Source of the DNA: Hydnum rufescens UP504
Taxonomy: Eukaryota > Basidiomycota > Agaricomycetes > Cantharellales > Hydnaceae
Assembly: GCA_014904985.1 (NCBI GenBank)
Contig: MU129096.1
Location: 9,391-58,978 of the forward strand
DNA length: 49,588 nt
Direction of reading: 5' to 3'
Shown here: piece after piece, positions 1 to 12,726 of the stretch
Layout of the letters: each line of letters begins with the position of its first letter
How positions within the stretch are numbered: the first letter of the stretch is position 1
The notes under the pieces: model-generated
Told to the model about the DNA's origin: nothing
Databases searched by the model: none
The model's input: only the letters and a program-made list of their open reading frames with translations
Made by a program: the position numbers and the translations under genes

Positions 1-89
1 CGGATGTCCAGATTGACACCTGGACCATTCAAAGATGTGTGAAGCTGGTGTCTGGTTGGAGAAACGAGTTAAAGCAATGAAGGCATGAC

Positions 90-1365
90 TTGCTCTTGCT
101 GAGGGAGAAAGAGCTAGGATCCACTATAGCAACGAGTATCTGCAGCTGCAGTTCAAGGAACAACGGGCCTATCGGAGCCGACCCCTGGGAGCGACAATCA
201 AAGAAAGAAAGGCTTCCATGCTGTTGAGAGAGATTCTATTTGTCCATCACCATCTATACATAGCTCAAGATCTTGTTGATGTTCTTCAGAAGCAACTACT
301 GTCTGTACCAGTATCAGACACTGTTGCCAGCTGGAATGAAATTGCGGAGATTACATCTGCACTTGTTGAGCAGGAGAAAGTTGTTGTTCAGCTGTCAAAA
401 CAAGATGACGATTTGATGGCGGTCCTCAAGCTGGGAAACCCCATGTCATACGACAATCTTATGAAAATGAAGGAGCACCCTTGGTTTGAACACCAGCTCA
501 ATATGCATGCTCTGAAGGCACATATCATTGGCAAGGCCTGCCAGAAAGATTTTGAGATGGATAATCTCACTGGTGCCTTCAGGAGCAAAGGTGTCAGTGA
601 GCAACCTATACTAGGTAGAAAGCTTATAATATTTTACTAATTAGTGTTGTTATTTTAGACCACAATACAATGGAACATACCAGCAAGGCCTTGAAATGGC
701 GCTATCGCTCTGTCAAAAGCCTTGTTGTGGATTTACAATAAATGTCATCAGAGCATGATCAAACTCTGTGCCAGTGAGGGATTCCTCAGAATGCAGTCAT
801 CCCTCCCCCCATCGACATCAAGGGTCTTTTCAACCTTGATGTGGACAATGACATCTGGCAGGATGTTGGGCTTGCGGATGACAAGTTTGAGGGGAAGGTG
901 CTGCCTTGGCTTGGTGATGAAGATGTCCGAATGCATCCGACTTGTTCAAGAATCACAAATTGTCGTGATGAGCTTTCTCTCTGTGAATGGGAGCTGTACT
1001 CATTGCAGCTTTGGTTTGAGGAAGAATCTGCAGCACTCATGGCAGCTTTGTGGGCTTGCGAAGGTGAGGAATTGATTATTTCCATTTGTTGAATAATCTG
1101 CTGACATGGCCTGTCCTATAGGGACCCTGATGTACATTTCCTCATGCTAGAGCATGTCCAGTGGCTTACAGACTTGGGCAGGAGGTGGGAACACTCAATT
1201 AATACTTTTGGCCCAACAGATGTATTGGACGGACTGGATGCACCTGATGCACAGAACACCCTCAGCAAAACCTCAGTTGGATTGCATGACTGTTTTAGCA
1301 GAACATGCTGGGATCCAACAAGAGACAAGGCAACCTCTAGATGTTCTCCACAACCCAGATGCTGA
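90..1365 (+). pseudogene. KDZ-type transposase/associated protein, C-terminal remnant
   Basis: Broken plus-strand coding pieces resemble the C-terminal part of the KDZ (Kyakuja-Dileera-Zisupton) transposon proteins of agaricomycetes. The first piece (218-614) contains HPWFEHQLNMHALKAHI; the next (about 795-1063) reads PPIDIKGLFNLDVDNDIWQDV and then PWLGDEDVRM, which are typical of that tail as I recall the family. Two introns are well supported: 615-658 (GTAGAA donor, TTACTAAT, TTTTAG) and 1,064-1,121 (GTGAGG donor, CTGAC, TATAG), after which the frame continues as DPDVHFLMLEHVQWLTDLG. In-frame stops around 690-790 and loss of frame near 950 show that it is dead. The catalytic part would lie upstream of the window. 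Family call fairly sure from motif memory; no search was run. Confidence 0.62.
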
Positions 1366-1449
1366 GGAGAGTGTGGACAGCTCTGATGATGGGGAAGACT
1401 TTGAGCTGGAACCCACTCCCATACCGGGGATTCTGCCCTCATTGCTGCC

Positions 1450-1839
1450 ATGGACTTGGTTGATAAGAATTGTTCAAGTGATGGAGGGAATGAGGTAGAT
1501 AGCAGGATGGAAAGAGGAACTCCAGCATTTCAAGGCTTACAGCAAGGGCTGGATGGACTGGTGAGCAGGGAAATAGACCCTGCTTCACCAGCTGCACAGG
1601 GGCAGGTGTGCAGGGGCAAATGCGGAGTTCAATATAGTCTAGGCCTAAGTCAAAGGTGGTCAGCTTCTGGTCCAAGCAAGTATAAACCATGTACTCATGA
1701 TCCATATATATGGCAATCACCTGTTTCAACACTGTATGACCAGTACAAGAGCAATGGATTGATGGAGAGTCCAAAGGTGCCTGCCCTCACTGTTATTCGC
1801 ACATGTATTACATGTATGGACAAATCAAGCCAGGTATGA
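1450..1839 (+). CDS. Unrecognised open frame downstream of the KDZ remnant
   Basis: A 129-codon open frame follows the KDZ remnant in the same orientation. The protein has no motif I recognise; it ends in a Cys-containing stretch (TCITCMDKSSQV). It may be a 3' exon of the preceding remnant or a chance frame, because sequence of this composition has few stops. Nothing supports expression. Confidence 0.15.
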   Translation: MDLVDKNCSSDGGNEVDSRMERGTPAFQGLQQGLDGLVSREIDPASPAAQGQVCRGKCGVQYSLGLSQRWSASGPSKYKPCTHDPYIWQSPVSTLYDQYKSNGLMESPKVPALTVIRTCITCMDKSSQV

Positions 1840-1942
1840 CATCCCAATCCCAATGATGTGCTGCAGCAGCCTGCTGATGCACATGGTGAGACAGCTTCTT
1901 CTCAACAGAGTGTTCATTCTGACCTCCTGCATGGATCAGATA

Positions 1943-2801
1943 TCAAATGACAAATGGCTGCTCAGTCGCCCCTAGGGACCAGCCAACATTGCTGCCACCT
2001 GTTCCCGAGCCCTCTTCGATAATCCCAGAAAACATAGATGGACTAGGATGGGCACTATGAGAGGCCTTGGAAGGCTGCTTATTGCAGTGGTAACGGGGCT
2101 TAGAGATACTGGCACGGGGTGCTGATTGGGATGTCTCAGTACTTCGCACTGCTGGCACAACTGCCACAAATGTACCAGTATTTCTGTCCAACTTCCAAGT
2201 TGAGCCTGGTGCAGATGCTCTGTGCTGCATGCTGGATTGAGAATGAGTGTCTTGCGAGGGCATAGACATTGATGGTAGTCTTGGGTAGGCAGTGTGGCTG
2301 GTACTCTCCTGGGCCTTTGAGGTCTTGCAGGCAGAAGCAGTTTCCTTTATGCTTGAAACAGAATCCGTCACAGCTATCAACTTGAAGGAGGGCATAGTAT
2401 GGGACACTCATGCTTTCCCATCATAGTGCCACTTGAAAACAATGCTCTGGCCCGATGTTGCCTTGTATGGCCCATTGAAATGTGGCCTGAATGCATGGAG
2501 GCCACATTGCCAGAACTGGGAGACAGAGGAGTCTAAACTCTCAAAGTCAAAGTTGAAGACTTTCTGAATGGTCTCCTTGACAACCTTTGGCACTGGAGCT
2601 TTTTCCCAGGTACAGAGCATCACAGAAATTGACAGTTGCTCTGGAGACTCCAGAGCTCTTCAGAGGAACTTGAGTAAGCAGAGCCAGCCTGAGTACATAG
2701 GCTATTCTGAAGGCTCCAGAGTAAGATTTTAGCTCTTGTAGTTGAATGCTCAGATGCTTGGATAGCTCCACATGCACCCAGAGCATATTGATTAGATCCA
2801 A
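1943..2801 (-). pseudogene. Unrecognised decayed minus-strand gene
   Basis: Adjoining minus-strand frames (2,547-2,801, 2,408-2,623 and 1,943-2,407) appear to be consecutive parts of one product with frame breaks between them. The last part is rich in Ser, Pro, Thr and Gln. No family was recognised. Because it lies downstream of, and in the same orientation as, the DUF6532-like remnant, it may be the tail of the same mobile cargo or a separate gene. Confidence 0.25.
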
Positions 2802-3149
2802 TGATCCAAATAATTAACAATCAAGTGAAATGGAAAACTAGATATTGAAACAGCAACACTGGGAGTATTGAAATGTAAAATTAGCTAGTCATCTTCCTTC
2901 AGGACTTGTTTTGTGTTGCCCTGTGGTTTCTTTGTTGAGGTGCTGTAACCACAAGCATCCCTGTACCCAGAATCAGTACATTAATTTGATTATTAGGAGG
3001 GGTGATGCACACTGCTGCATCACCTAATTCAGTGCTGATCTTTCTCCATTCACTGGGGTGCTTTTCCCCCAAGATTTGATCCATTTGAGATGCCCTTGAT
3101 AATGTGGGTGATATTTGTCAGCAAAGAGGCCAATATCTACACATAATCC

Positions 3150-5308
3150 AGTCTGCCATCTCTCCAGCACATTCTGAATCTGAGGGGAGTATTATAGGAC
3201 CAAGAAATGTGTAAGGCCACAGGTGGACTCATAACATACCACAGTAAGTGTGAATGCAATGACCTTGGGGGGCATTGGCATAAGTGCATCAATGAAGGCA
3301 TTGGCAGTGGTTGCTTGCTTTTGAGTTTTCTTCCCAGAGGTGAAGTACATGCATATGACTTGGAAAATACAAGGGTGGCATGGAGCCCCTGAATGAGTCC
3401 CTGGGGCAATGAGTTTTAGCACATGACACTCATCTGTCCATCCCAAATGACACAGAAGCAAGTATGGTACCTTAGTGATATCATGAGTGTGGAAAGAAAA
3501 GTTCTCCTCAAATAGGGCAGCTTGAACAACAGCAGAAATCTCTTCAGGGGTTTCCAGAGTAGCAAAATTATAGAGTATCAGAACATGAACTTGGGAAAAT
3601 TCCTTGAATTTGCTACAGAAGCTGGATATCAACTTGAAAAGCTATTCACAGACCCAGGTGATAGCATCAACACTAGTCCAGTCCAATATTTCACATTACA
3701 TACCATATTCACCATGGCAGGGGCAACCTTGAAGCATTCTATCCCAGAGTCTTTGAAGGCAGTTTCAAATGCAACATTGGCATGTTTACACATAACAGTT
3801 TGATTGCCAAATATGTCCCATGTCAACATTAAGAAGTGGAAGCCATGGATGGCACATTTGATGACCAACCAAATGTGTGGATCCTCATGTTTTCTCCAAT
3901 ATGCTTGCATACACATCTTTTTCATACTCATAGTAGATTGGCAGGAGTGTTGTCACTATCAAATGGTGGAGATGGTGACTGGTAATGCACCATGCTCTGT
4001 GCATCATGAGGACCAGGGCCAGGGGTGGATGAACTATGTGATATAGAGTGGCCTGCCACCTATTTGAGACAGAGTTTGAGTAGGGAGATGCCACATGTAA
4101 CACAGCATATGGAATGTTGAAAATTAAACTGACCTGGGGTGAAGATTTTGAAAAACTGTATTGCATGCTATCAAAAGGGGCTAGTGATGATCTACATGAT
4201 GATATAGACTATAGGGGATAATCAATAGCTCATTATTGGAACTGGAGATAAGCAATGTAACATACCATATCAATCCTGGGTCTTTTCATTAGCAAGTGTT
4301 CATCTGATGCATCAGGGTCATCACTAGAACTATAAGTAGCTTGCTTTTGGTCCCCAGACTGGGATGGAAGTAGCCCCCAAAGTAGTTTTGATGCAAGAGA
4401 CCCTGGGACATTCACTGGAGAGGGCTCAAGATCTGGCACCACTGATGAGGGGGTGCTGATGTCAACCACAGAGGAATCACTAGTAATCTTAACAAGGCTC
4501 AGTTGAAAATATTAAATCATTAAATTGGGTATATATGCAAACCTCATTAGGTATATTCTTTCCACCATGAAGTGAGCTACTACATTCAATATTCAATGTC
4601 AGAGTATGGGCCTGCTGAATTCTTTTCATTTTGTGGAGTCAAGAGCATTCTTCATCTTCCATGGCACACATAGCCTGGATGTGCTCCTCTTCCTGTTCTT
4701 CTGTTTCTGATTCAGGGGTACTCATCCTTACCTGTTCATTCAAATGTCCTCTGTCAGCTGCATTGTCTTCTCCAGAGCCTAGAGAAGTTGCCTCTCAGTA
4801 GTAGCATACCACACTCTATATGTCAATTGGGCATTAGACATGCACTATCTGAAGATGATAGTTCTTCATCTAGGGTCTTGGAATTGTTCTTATGATGGGA
4901 AGCCTGGGTCAATGAAAATGAAACTCTAAGTAATAATCAAAAATCATAACAGCAGTGACTTTTTTTTTACTGGGAGGCCCAAAAGTTCATCAGCAGACCC
5001 ATCAAGTCCCAGATCCCTCAGAAGCTTGGCATTATTCTTGATATTAAGTTCACATCTCTCTTCTAATGCTGATAGGGTAGGGGGTACACTGGAGGCCTCT
5101 TGCTCCCCTATGTTGTTCTTAGCAGAGAGCCTGAGTGCTAGTTTCAGTTGGAATCTACTTGGTAGCCCATAAAGTATACTTACCTTCATTTTTTCTTAGA
5201 AGGTCTAGGTGCCAATGCCTTCTTTTGTGGGGCAGCAATGGTCTTCATAGTGCTCTTGCAGGTATGAGCAGGTGGTTTTTTGGCCAGAGGTACCTGTTTT
5301 GAAGCCAT
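3150..5308 (-). pseudogene. DUF6532-like protein gene, decayed
   Basis: Minus-strand reading frames give an N-terminal basic start (ATG at 5,308; MASKQVPLAKKPPAHTC), a donor-like AAG|GTAAGT near 5,185, a Ser/Asp-rich linker (4,233-4,469), and then a helical body (3,192-4,166). The body contains LETPEEISAVVQAALFEENF and PPKVIAFTLTVV, which resemble the core of the agaricomycete DUF6532 family (ALVLTAIE-like segment, then a region rich in Trp and Lys). The frame breaks at least at about 3,180, 3,630 and 3,900, and a TGA precedes the donor-like site, so it is a pseudogene. DUF6532 genes have no known enzymatic role and are often found in transposon-rich regions. The family call is from memory and tentative. 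Confidence 0.38.
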
Positions 5309-5581
5309 AGAAGGAGGGAAGTAGGTGTGGAAGTGTTTTTAGTTTTTGTAGTTTGGGGGAACAGATCAGAATTCACCCCACTCAAATTTGAGTGAAGTCA
5401 GCAGACCCATTTTTAGTTCAGCTAACATAGAACTGTACACCTTCTCCAATTCCCAAGTATGAGGCATATTGCTGCCCACACTGTGGCTGAGGGCCTTTCA
5501 TAAGTCCTCAATGTTTGAATGCTCATATCTCAAAAGTCTGCTACTGCCAAAATGTTAATGAATGGTGTATTGCTAGTTATG

Positions 5582-5962
5582 ATGGCCACCACTCACAACC
5601 CTGCCAGCTCAATACAGCAGGAGGATGATAGGATGGATGAGAACCCCTCAAATGAGATTCTGGAGAGACCAACTTAACCTCCTGATTGCAGGACCCCTGC
5701 TGATGGGCACCCCAGTGATCTTCATCTAGATGACAACTCAAGTGTCAATAACCCCAATGAAGATCTTGGACCAGAACCACTTAATCCTCATCAGAACCTG
5801 TATGTTGTTGAAAATATCTCTGGTGCAGCTAAAATACTCAAAACCCCCATGGGGACATTGACCCAATCACAGACACTATGCAGTAAATTAAGATCTCTTG
5901 AAGATCCACAAAAACCATACTTCCCATGGGTGTTGCTGGAAGAATTCAAGGTAGTTGACTGG
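5582..5962 (+). pseudogene. Acidic N-terminal coding fragment cut by an LTR-like repeat
   Basis: From an ATG at 5,582 a short acidic, Asn/Asp-rich frame runs to a TAA near 5,675. A CAG acceptor-like site at about 5,690 is followed by a second open stretch ending in PYFPWVLLEEFKVVDW directly before the TGTTGG end of the LTR-like repeat. This order (acidic leader, then a Pro/Trp-rich segment) recalls the N-terminal part of some agaricomycete DNA-transposon proteins, but no motif decides it. Confidence 0.22.
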
Positions 5963-6985
5963 TGTTGGAGGGATAAATCCCCACACCATAGAATCCTCAT
6001 CCTTGGCCTATTTTCCTTATGAATGAAACAATTATTTATCACCCATTCATTGAATTCTTCATCATTCATTTATTCAAGAATCAATTGGATTCCTATCCCC
6101 TATCAAACCACAATCCTGCCTTACCCCTTTACCACAAATACCAGTCAATTTGTTGACTGTCCATTGGACTTCAACAGTCCTCATCAAAAAGAGGCAGTTT
6201 ATGCCCTATCTCAAGTCCAATTTCTTTGGACAAGGCAATTCAACTTGCCATTCTTTCCCAAGACTGTATGACTTGTCTATTTTCTCAAGTCATCCTACTG
6301 CCTTAAGGGTGAAGGATTGTAATTATGTAATGACATGGACCAGGCCTAGTTCTGATTCTAGACTTGTGGATCTGTCACATGATCCAGAAACCAGCTACAG
6401 TACTCTAAAGGAGTATTTTTCGAATTTCTCTGTCAGTTTTGATCTGATCAACATGAAACAACCATTCCCAGAAAGATATGAATCGTACCTATCGAAAGGT
6501 ACTAAGCACGAAACGAACGGATCAAAAACGCGGTCCCTGTACCATTATCTTTCCATGATTCATACTCTGAAGGAGTATTCTTCAATTTTCAAAGCCAATG
6601 CTTATCTAATTCATTCTCAACCACCATGCCCTGAAGGCTGTTAAAAATTTGCATCAAATGGTACCAAGGGAAAAATAATTGGATAAGAACTTCATTTTTC
6701 ACAAGACAACTCCCTCCTCATGACTCCCCCTTTGCTCCACCATCACAAATGGTGAATTACTTCTGGCCCTCTTATGTCCAATGGAGAAGACCTTCAGGGA
6801 GACCTATTCTACTTTTCCTTAAGGGAACATGTCCAGAATTGAAGGAGGAATAGCATGTAATGTGTCAATCTCCCCTTCTATCTTGAAATTGGAATATCTC
6901 CATGAGTTGTAAAGATTTTAACTTCATTTCTTTTTCTCTATGCATCCCTTATATCTGATTAATTCAATTTATATTGAGTTAAAGT
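5963..6985 (+). repeat. LTR-like repeat, copy 1
   Basis: It begins TGTTGGAGGGATAAATCC and is matched in inverted orientation by the repeat ending at 14,124. Similarity runs through a CTTAAGGG-containing segment, a central part with unusually many CpGs for this region (about 6,480-6,540), a segment with CTTATGTCCAATG, and a run resembling CTTCATTTCTTTTTC near 6,925, fading near TGTATATTAGG at about 6,985. The TG start, the TATA-like sequence near the far end and the roughly 0.9-1.0 kb length suit a solo LTR. No matching target duplication was found for this copy. Confidence 0.55.
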
Positions 6986-8269
6986 ATGGAGTGTATATTA
7001 GGTGTGGCTAGCACACAAATTCAGTAGTTCTCCCCCCTCCCTCCAGTCTGAAGCACAGTGACTTGCTGCTGGTTTCTGGGTGATTTCTCACTTGAAAAGA
7101 CTACTCTAATTATGCTTTGACTAAGGTCTCAAGAGGTGATTCTTAGGGTGTGGTACAGTAACCAACAAAACTCCTTTATTTTCAATTGTGGGGATGGAGT
7201 GCAAGTCCTCAAACATTGCATGTTGAGGAGTTGGTTGGGTGATGGTGACCAGTGGTTCATACATGATGGAATTGCCTTGTGGTGTGTCATCAAGATTGTC
7301 CTGAGGTGTGAACTTGTTGTCTTCCTTAGGGAAGGTTTGGGGTTTGAAGTGGGGGCTTCAAGGCTCAAGGGGGCATGGGGCAAACTGCAAGTGGTGAGCA
7401 GCAGATGGGGCTGCTTGTCATGGTCATGCATTTGCCTTGCAAGTTGCAGATTGCAGGTATCTCATCTTGCAGTTCTCAGTTGCATTGTTCAAGTTCTGTG
7501 ATGTGAGTGTTGGAGTTCACCATGTCCACTTGCATTTGCTGCATCATGTGATGGATGCTTAAGAGCAGTGCATTCTTGTTTGTTGGGGTGGCAGTAGGGG
7601 GATTTCCTGTTGGAGGCCCTTGCACTGTACTGGGTGGGGTTTGCATCACAGGATGCATTGTTTGTGGAGTTGTCAGCATGTCAAGGATGACTGGGGAAGA
7701 GTGGGTGGATTCATCCTTGATGGTGGTTGTGTTGTCACAGTAGCATTGGAGACCAGTTGTCAGTTTTGTCAAGTGGAGGGCATGTCAAGTTTTGAAGAGA
7801 ATCAGTTGTTTAGATTGAGAATACTGTTAAGGGTCATTCATAGTATGAGGAGTCAGATATGTAATCAAGTTGAGTATGAAAGAGAATTCCTTAAGACAAT
7901 TGATGAGGAGTTGCAGCATGAGGATTACATAAGGTTGCAAAAGATGAGTATGTGAGAGGAGCAAGGCAGAAGACTAATTCTCAATGAAGCTTAACATGAG
8001 AGAGAAGTTTGTGAGAGATGAAGGCTAGTTGTGAGAGTGAGAGTTCAATTGAAGACAATATATTCTCAATCTTCTAAGGGGCAAGAGTACAAAAAGGTAG
8101 CTACTTATATACTGGGAGATCAAGGAGGAATTGGTAAGGTGGTTACTAAGAAAGGGAGGATGAATAAAGGATGGGGAGATGTAAGTGGGAAGGTGTATCT
8201 TGATAAGGATGGAGGATTGGGAGTTGTAAGCAATGGGTGGTGATATCATGTGATTGTGGGATAGCTGCA
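6986..8269. other. Decayed sequence without a recognised gene
   Basis: The longest frames are on the minus strand at 7,476-7,772, giving a Pro/Thr-rich product (contains STVQGPPTGNPPTATPT and then a possible coiled coil with MMQQMQVDMVNSN), and on the plus strand at 7,620-7,955. None carries a motif I know. CpG is nearly absent, as in the flanks. Confidence 0.3.
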
Positions 8270-8390
8270 GTTAATCTTGCAAGGTTGCAAGTATGACTTG
8301 TAACAGCTAATACCTTGGATCTGGAACCTCCTCCATCTTTCAGTTCCTCCCCACTCCTTAGTTAAGATATGACTGAACTAACAACAGTAT
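8270..8390 (+). pseudogene. Short duplicate of the hAT gene N-terminal coding region
   Basis: The stretch with CCTCCTCCATCTTTCAG and CCTTAGTTAAGATA parallels the Pro-rich N-terminal segment of the hAT transposase gene at about 10,870-10,935 (CCTCCTCCACCTCCCAG, TTCTTAGTTCAGATA), including the following GGAACTAAC or TGAACTAAC. The match stops where repeat family R begins, suggesting that R inserted into a second hAT copy. Confidence 0.5.
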
Positions 8391-9745
8391 TTCCACTAAA
8401 TACTGTAGTTCTGACCCCAAACTGAATTGATCTGGAATGTTTCTTGAATAACTCAATGAATATTCCATGGAATGTCTTCAAATTGGAATCAGGTGTCACC
8501 CACCACTACTACAAATGGCCACAAAGATCATGCAAATTGGGTCACTGAGTGAAGCAGGGGGAGGGGAAGATCTGGGTCATGTGACCAATGCCAGAAGTGC
8601 TTAGAGTGGGCTGAAATATTGCACCTGAGCCTCAAATGGTGACCAGGTGTGGCTTACAAAAAATCACAGTGATTGGAGTTCTAGAAGTGCCCCCACTGGA
8701 CTGTGTATTACAGTGAAACTTGAAAATGTTCTGGAAGGTCTGACATTGCAGTAAGAAATCTGAAATCTTGAGGAATGTTATGAATGTGTTTGGATGAGCT
8801 AACTGCAAATCTTCAGGGTAATGGCATGAATGGAAGGCCCTGGGGAGGAAATTGTGAGTTAGGGGGATGATGTGGAGCAATGCCTAAATGAAGTCTGGTT
8901 AGGCTGATATTTGGTATATGAACTCCCCATATACATATTACACTAGTGACCTAATATCAGATCCATCCCTGTTCTACATCTTGTGTAATTCACTTGTGAT
9001 TTTTCTCCCCCTCCCCCTCAATTTCAGCCAATTCCACATATCTAATTCATTCCATTTTGGGATATAGTCTGTATCACAATATTACAGATCAATTCCACCT
9101 ATTTTTGGCCCAATGTGGAGTGATTCACATTTATGGTGGGTTTTTTCTCTTTTCTGCCTGCCAAGGGAGTTGAATGTCTCAAACTCAACTGATTGGGCTT
9201 ATTTTTGGTACCAATCTAATCCATTATGTGACTATACTCTGTGTAGAATTTCAAGTTCATATCTCAACTGTGGGGGAGTAAATCAATTTTCAATGTCCAG
9301 AGTTGTTTGGCTCATATCTCCATAAGTAATGCATGGATTGGGCTGAAACTTTGATATAATTTTCAGTCCAATAGTCTCCTAACATGTTCCAGATTTCTGG
9401 ATTGTTCACCCAGTGCTTATGTTCTGGAAACTTCCAGTGATTCTGGTCCCCCTTGCCCAGTTCCCCCTCTTTAAGTGCATGGATTGGGCTGATTTTTGGC
9501 ACATGATTACTTCATAATGACATCATACTCTGTGCAAATTTTCAAGTCCCCAGTTATTTTATAGGTGGAGGAAATCAATTTTCAATGTCTAAACTTGTTT
9601 GGCTCATATCTCCATGAGTAATGCATGGATCAAGCTGAAATTTTGATATGACTTTCATCCTAATAATCTTTAATCATGTGAAAAATTTCAAATTAATTGG
9701 CCCAGCACTTATTTTTCAGCAATCTCTGGTGGTTCTGGTGCTGTT
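8390..9745 (+). repeat. Repeat family R, copy 1
   Basis: The sequence starting near TAGTTCTGACCCCAAACTG matches 24,120-25,440 on the same strand and the reverse complement of 22,545-24,106. It is noncoding by eye. Its distal part contains two diverged direct repeats of about 290 bp (roughly 9,190-9,480 and 9,481-9,745), each with TTTTTGGCACATGATTA-like, AATCAATTTTCAATGTC and GGCTCATATCTCCAT. The element type is unknown; it could be the noncoding end of a DNA transposon. Confidence 0.6.
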
Positions 9746-10753
9746 TTTACTGTTCTCATTGTTTCAGGCACTAACCAATGCCCCTGGGCCTGGTTTTTTC
9801 ACTGTGTCAAGCAGTGTTGCATGAACCAGGTCTAAAAAGGTCAAGGGTCCAAAATCCAACTGGTCTGACTTTTTCAACCCAGTCATTCCCACAGTCAGTG
9901 GGTCACAAAAGGTCAATCAGATTCTCCACTTTTTCACAGTCTATGGCTCATATTGGGCACTCCACTTCTCCTCCCATACCCCTTTCTGTATCTGAGTGTT
10001 TGCTATCAATATATTTATGAGTTGTGAAGGATACTGGATGGTGAAAAGTGTCATGGGTATGTGAAGACATAAACAGGGACAGGAATTCAGACAGAGTTGC
10101 CTACCAAAATAAACTCATGCACTAGCCTTGCTTTTTTTGGCATACTTGACTCAGGCTGTAGGGGAAAGCTAGCCCCCTCTGGAAGTATTTCACCAAGCTT
10201 CAAGAACAATATGGAGCAAACAATAGCCATCCTGCAGCAAGGTGCAATGCTTGTATTGCACACCTCAAGTTGGAATTGGAGCACAATGACTTGAACAGAA
10301 TCACCTTGGGTGATTTAGTGGTCTGTTGCTCTGAGGCAGATATACAAACTGCTGGTAGGTTTTAAATCATTCTATAGATCTCTGCTCACAGAATATCCAG
10401 CAATTGCACAGAGTGAGCCAATCCAGGGCTTGACAGAGAAATTGACCTGACATCTCATTGCTTGTTGTTAGTGGCATTTTGAGTCCTTAGGCCATATAGT
10501 GGCTTTATCCTTTAGATTAATTTTACAGTAGCTTCTAAGCCCAAACCAGTGGGAAGCTTCTCCTCACAGAGGAGTTTGGTGCTGCCCTGGGAATTGCCCC
10601 TTTCCTACATAGTCTTCCTTAGTCATAGAACCTGTATGGAAAGAGCTGTGGCAATGCCCAGGTAATCTATCTTTTCTACCATCACCATCTGTCCATCTCA
10701 CAGAGCTGCAGACTCACATATTACACACTATACACTGTGCGACCCCCAGCCTA
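9746..10753. other. Noncoding, no recognised feature
   Basis: No convincing gene. Short frames at 9,778-10,020 and 10,097-10,294 lack motifs. The segment may be the 5' flank or leader of the hAT element that follows. Confidence 0.3.
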
Positions 10754-11844
10754 ATGGCTAAACCTTCTTATTTTTCCCTTATGGGTATAGAGACATTAAC
10801 CCTCCAGGAGCTACTGGCATGCCAGGCAAGGCAGAAGGGTCTTAGTCCCTCTAACTGGCCTAATCCACTAGAGCCAGAGCCTCCTCCACCTCCCAGCTCC
10901 ACCCCATTTCTTAGTTCAGATACAATGGAACTAACACTTGTGCATGTGTATTGGATGAGGCTTGTGCCACTGGTCTTCAATGGAATGAAGAACACAAGCA
11001 GCCAACTAGATTATCAATGGTTCAGCAATCCATACCTGGTCCCTCCAAAGAATCTGACACTTCCCCTGTGCTTCTTCAGCCTCCTTCCCTTCCTCAGAGC
11101 TGTAGCACCACACCACTTGGCTACCACTCAGTATCCCCCTTGCCATTTAGTAATCAGTTAGTTGTACCCAACTCAATGTGGCCACTGCCCAAAGGACACC
11201 AGAATGAACTCAAAATGCAACTTACACATGCAGTTGTGGCTGCTGGTTGGTCCTTCAATTCAATTGAAAACCCAAAGTCATTAAGCTATTCAGAATACTG
11301 CACCCTGGATTCAGTCCTCCTAGCAGAACTAAGTTGTCAGGCCCACTTCTAAAGGCACAATATGACTTGATTCAGGATGGCCTAATGGACATCATGAAGG
11401 GTGGCTATGCAACAGGCCAGTGCAACAGATGGAAGGATATCTCATGGAATCATGCTGCTGCATTTATGGTTTCCACCAAAGGAAAGGCATGTATGTTTTT
11501 TCCCCTCATTATTTTCCTCTTGCTTTCCATGGAATTTATGGACCTGTTGAATATTTCAGTTATGTGTCACCCATGTTCACAATACATCTGGGGAATGTGA
11601 GACCATGGAGAATCTTCTAAAGCTGATGGAGATGGAAAAGAAATTCATTGAGGTGGACCTCAGCTACACATTGATTGGATGGGTTTCAGATGCTGGTGGG
11701 GAATCACATGGTTCTCAGGTCTGTCTCCATGCACAATACCCATGGCTACTTATTGCCAATTGCCTCACACACCAGGTATGTAATGGGTAAATTCCTTGTA
11801 ATATTTCTCATGGCTGCCCAGTTACAGTTAGTCCTTGGGGACTA

Positions 11845-12726
11845 CAGTCTTTGACCGGTCCTTGAGCCAGACCGGTCCTTGAGCCAACCCCCCATATCTT
11901 GGTCAATTCAAGAGATATTTAGTCACTCTTTTGTGTGTTGGGAAGGGGTGTATTAGTCTAGTTCATGTACCAAATTTAAAGCAAAAATAATGCACAGAAA
12001 ACCGGTGGTCAGGACCTTAATCATTTTGCAAGCTATTTTTGAAAAGATACAATTGTTCTAAAAGATTTTTTCCTGTTTCTCCCTTGTGTCAGCCTCTGTA
12101 AACCTGCCAAAGACTTTGGTAGTATGTATAGCTACAATCTTTATTGTTGGCAGGAAGCACAATTCTTTATTGTGATGGAGAAAACACGGACATAATAAAG
12201 GTGAAATCCCCAACAATGTGAAAGCAGCTCACCAGAAGGAGTGTGCCACAGCATGGGAGCAGGCAAAGGTGGAGAACAAACAGCTAGACAGGGAATGGAA
12301 AGCAGCATGTGTCCAATGTCACAGTGTTGGTGCCCTTCTACCCCCAAAGCTCACAATGACATTGCAAAAGGATGTCTTCTCCCAATTTGACCAAGACAGG
12401 GGGGTGGGAGTGTGCCAAGATGATGACAGAGGGGCAGATGGTGACAGGAGAGATGAGGAATCAGGCTCCGAGGCAGAGAGCCAGGCTAGAGAACATGAGG
12501 ATAATGTTGGAAACAAGTGGCTCAGTGACCGGTAATCCCCGAAATCAACCCTACCTAGTAATAACCCCCCTTCTCATTCATTTTCAGCCTAATTACTATA
12601 CCATTGCACACACTGCAGTATAAGACACTACACTACAAATTGAAAAAAATTGTGAGAAAATATATCCTGAATTGCCCTCTCCACTGCACAATCTTGAAAT
12701 CCGGCTCAAGGACCGGTCAAAGACTG
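11845..12726 (+). mobile_element. TIR element with TA target site, inserted in the hAT gene
   Basis: The left end reads TA|CAGTCTTTGACCGGTCC and the right end is its reverse complement, closing at GACTG|TA, so terminal inverted repeats of about 24 bp are flanked by a TA duplication, as in the Tc1/mariner/pogo group. The left end carries a second copy of ACCGGTCCTTGAGCC just inside the first. A plus-strand frame at 12,218-12,535 (KECATAWEQAKVENKQLD, then an acidic tail) could be the charged C-terminal tail of a pogo-like transposase, but no catalytic motif is seen. The element splits the hAT gene between its His motif and the AVLTQW segment. Confidence 0.7.
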
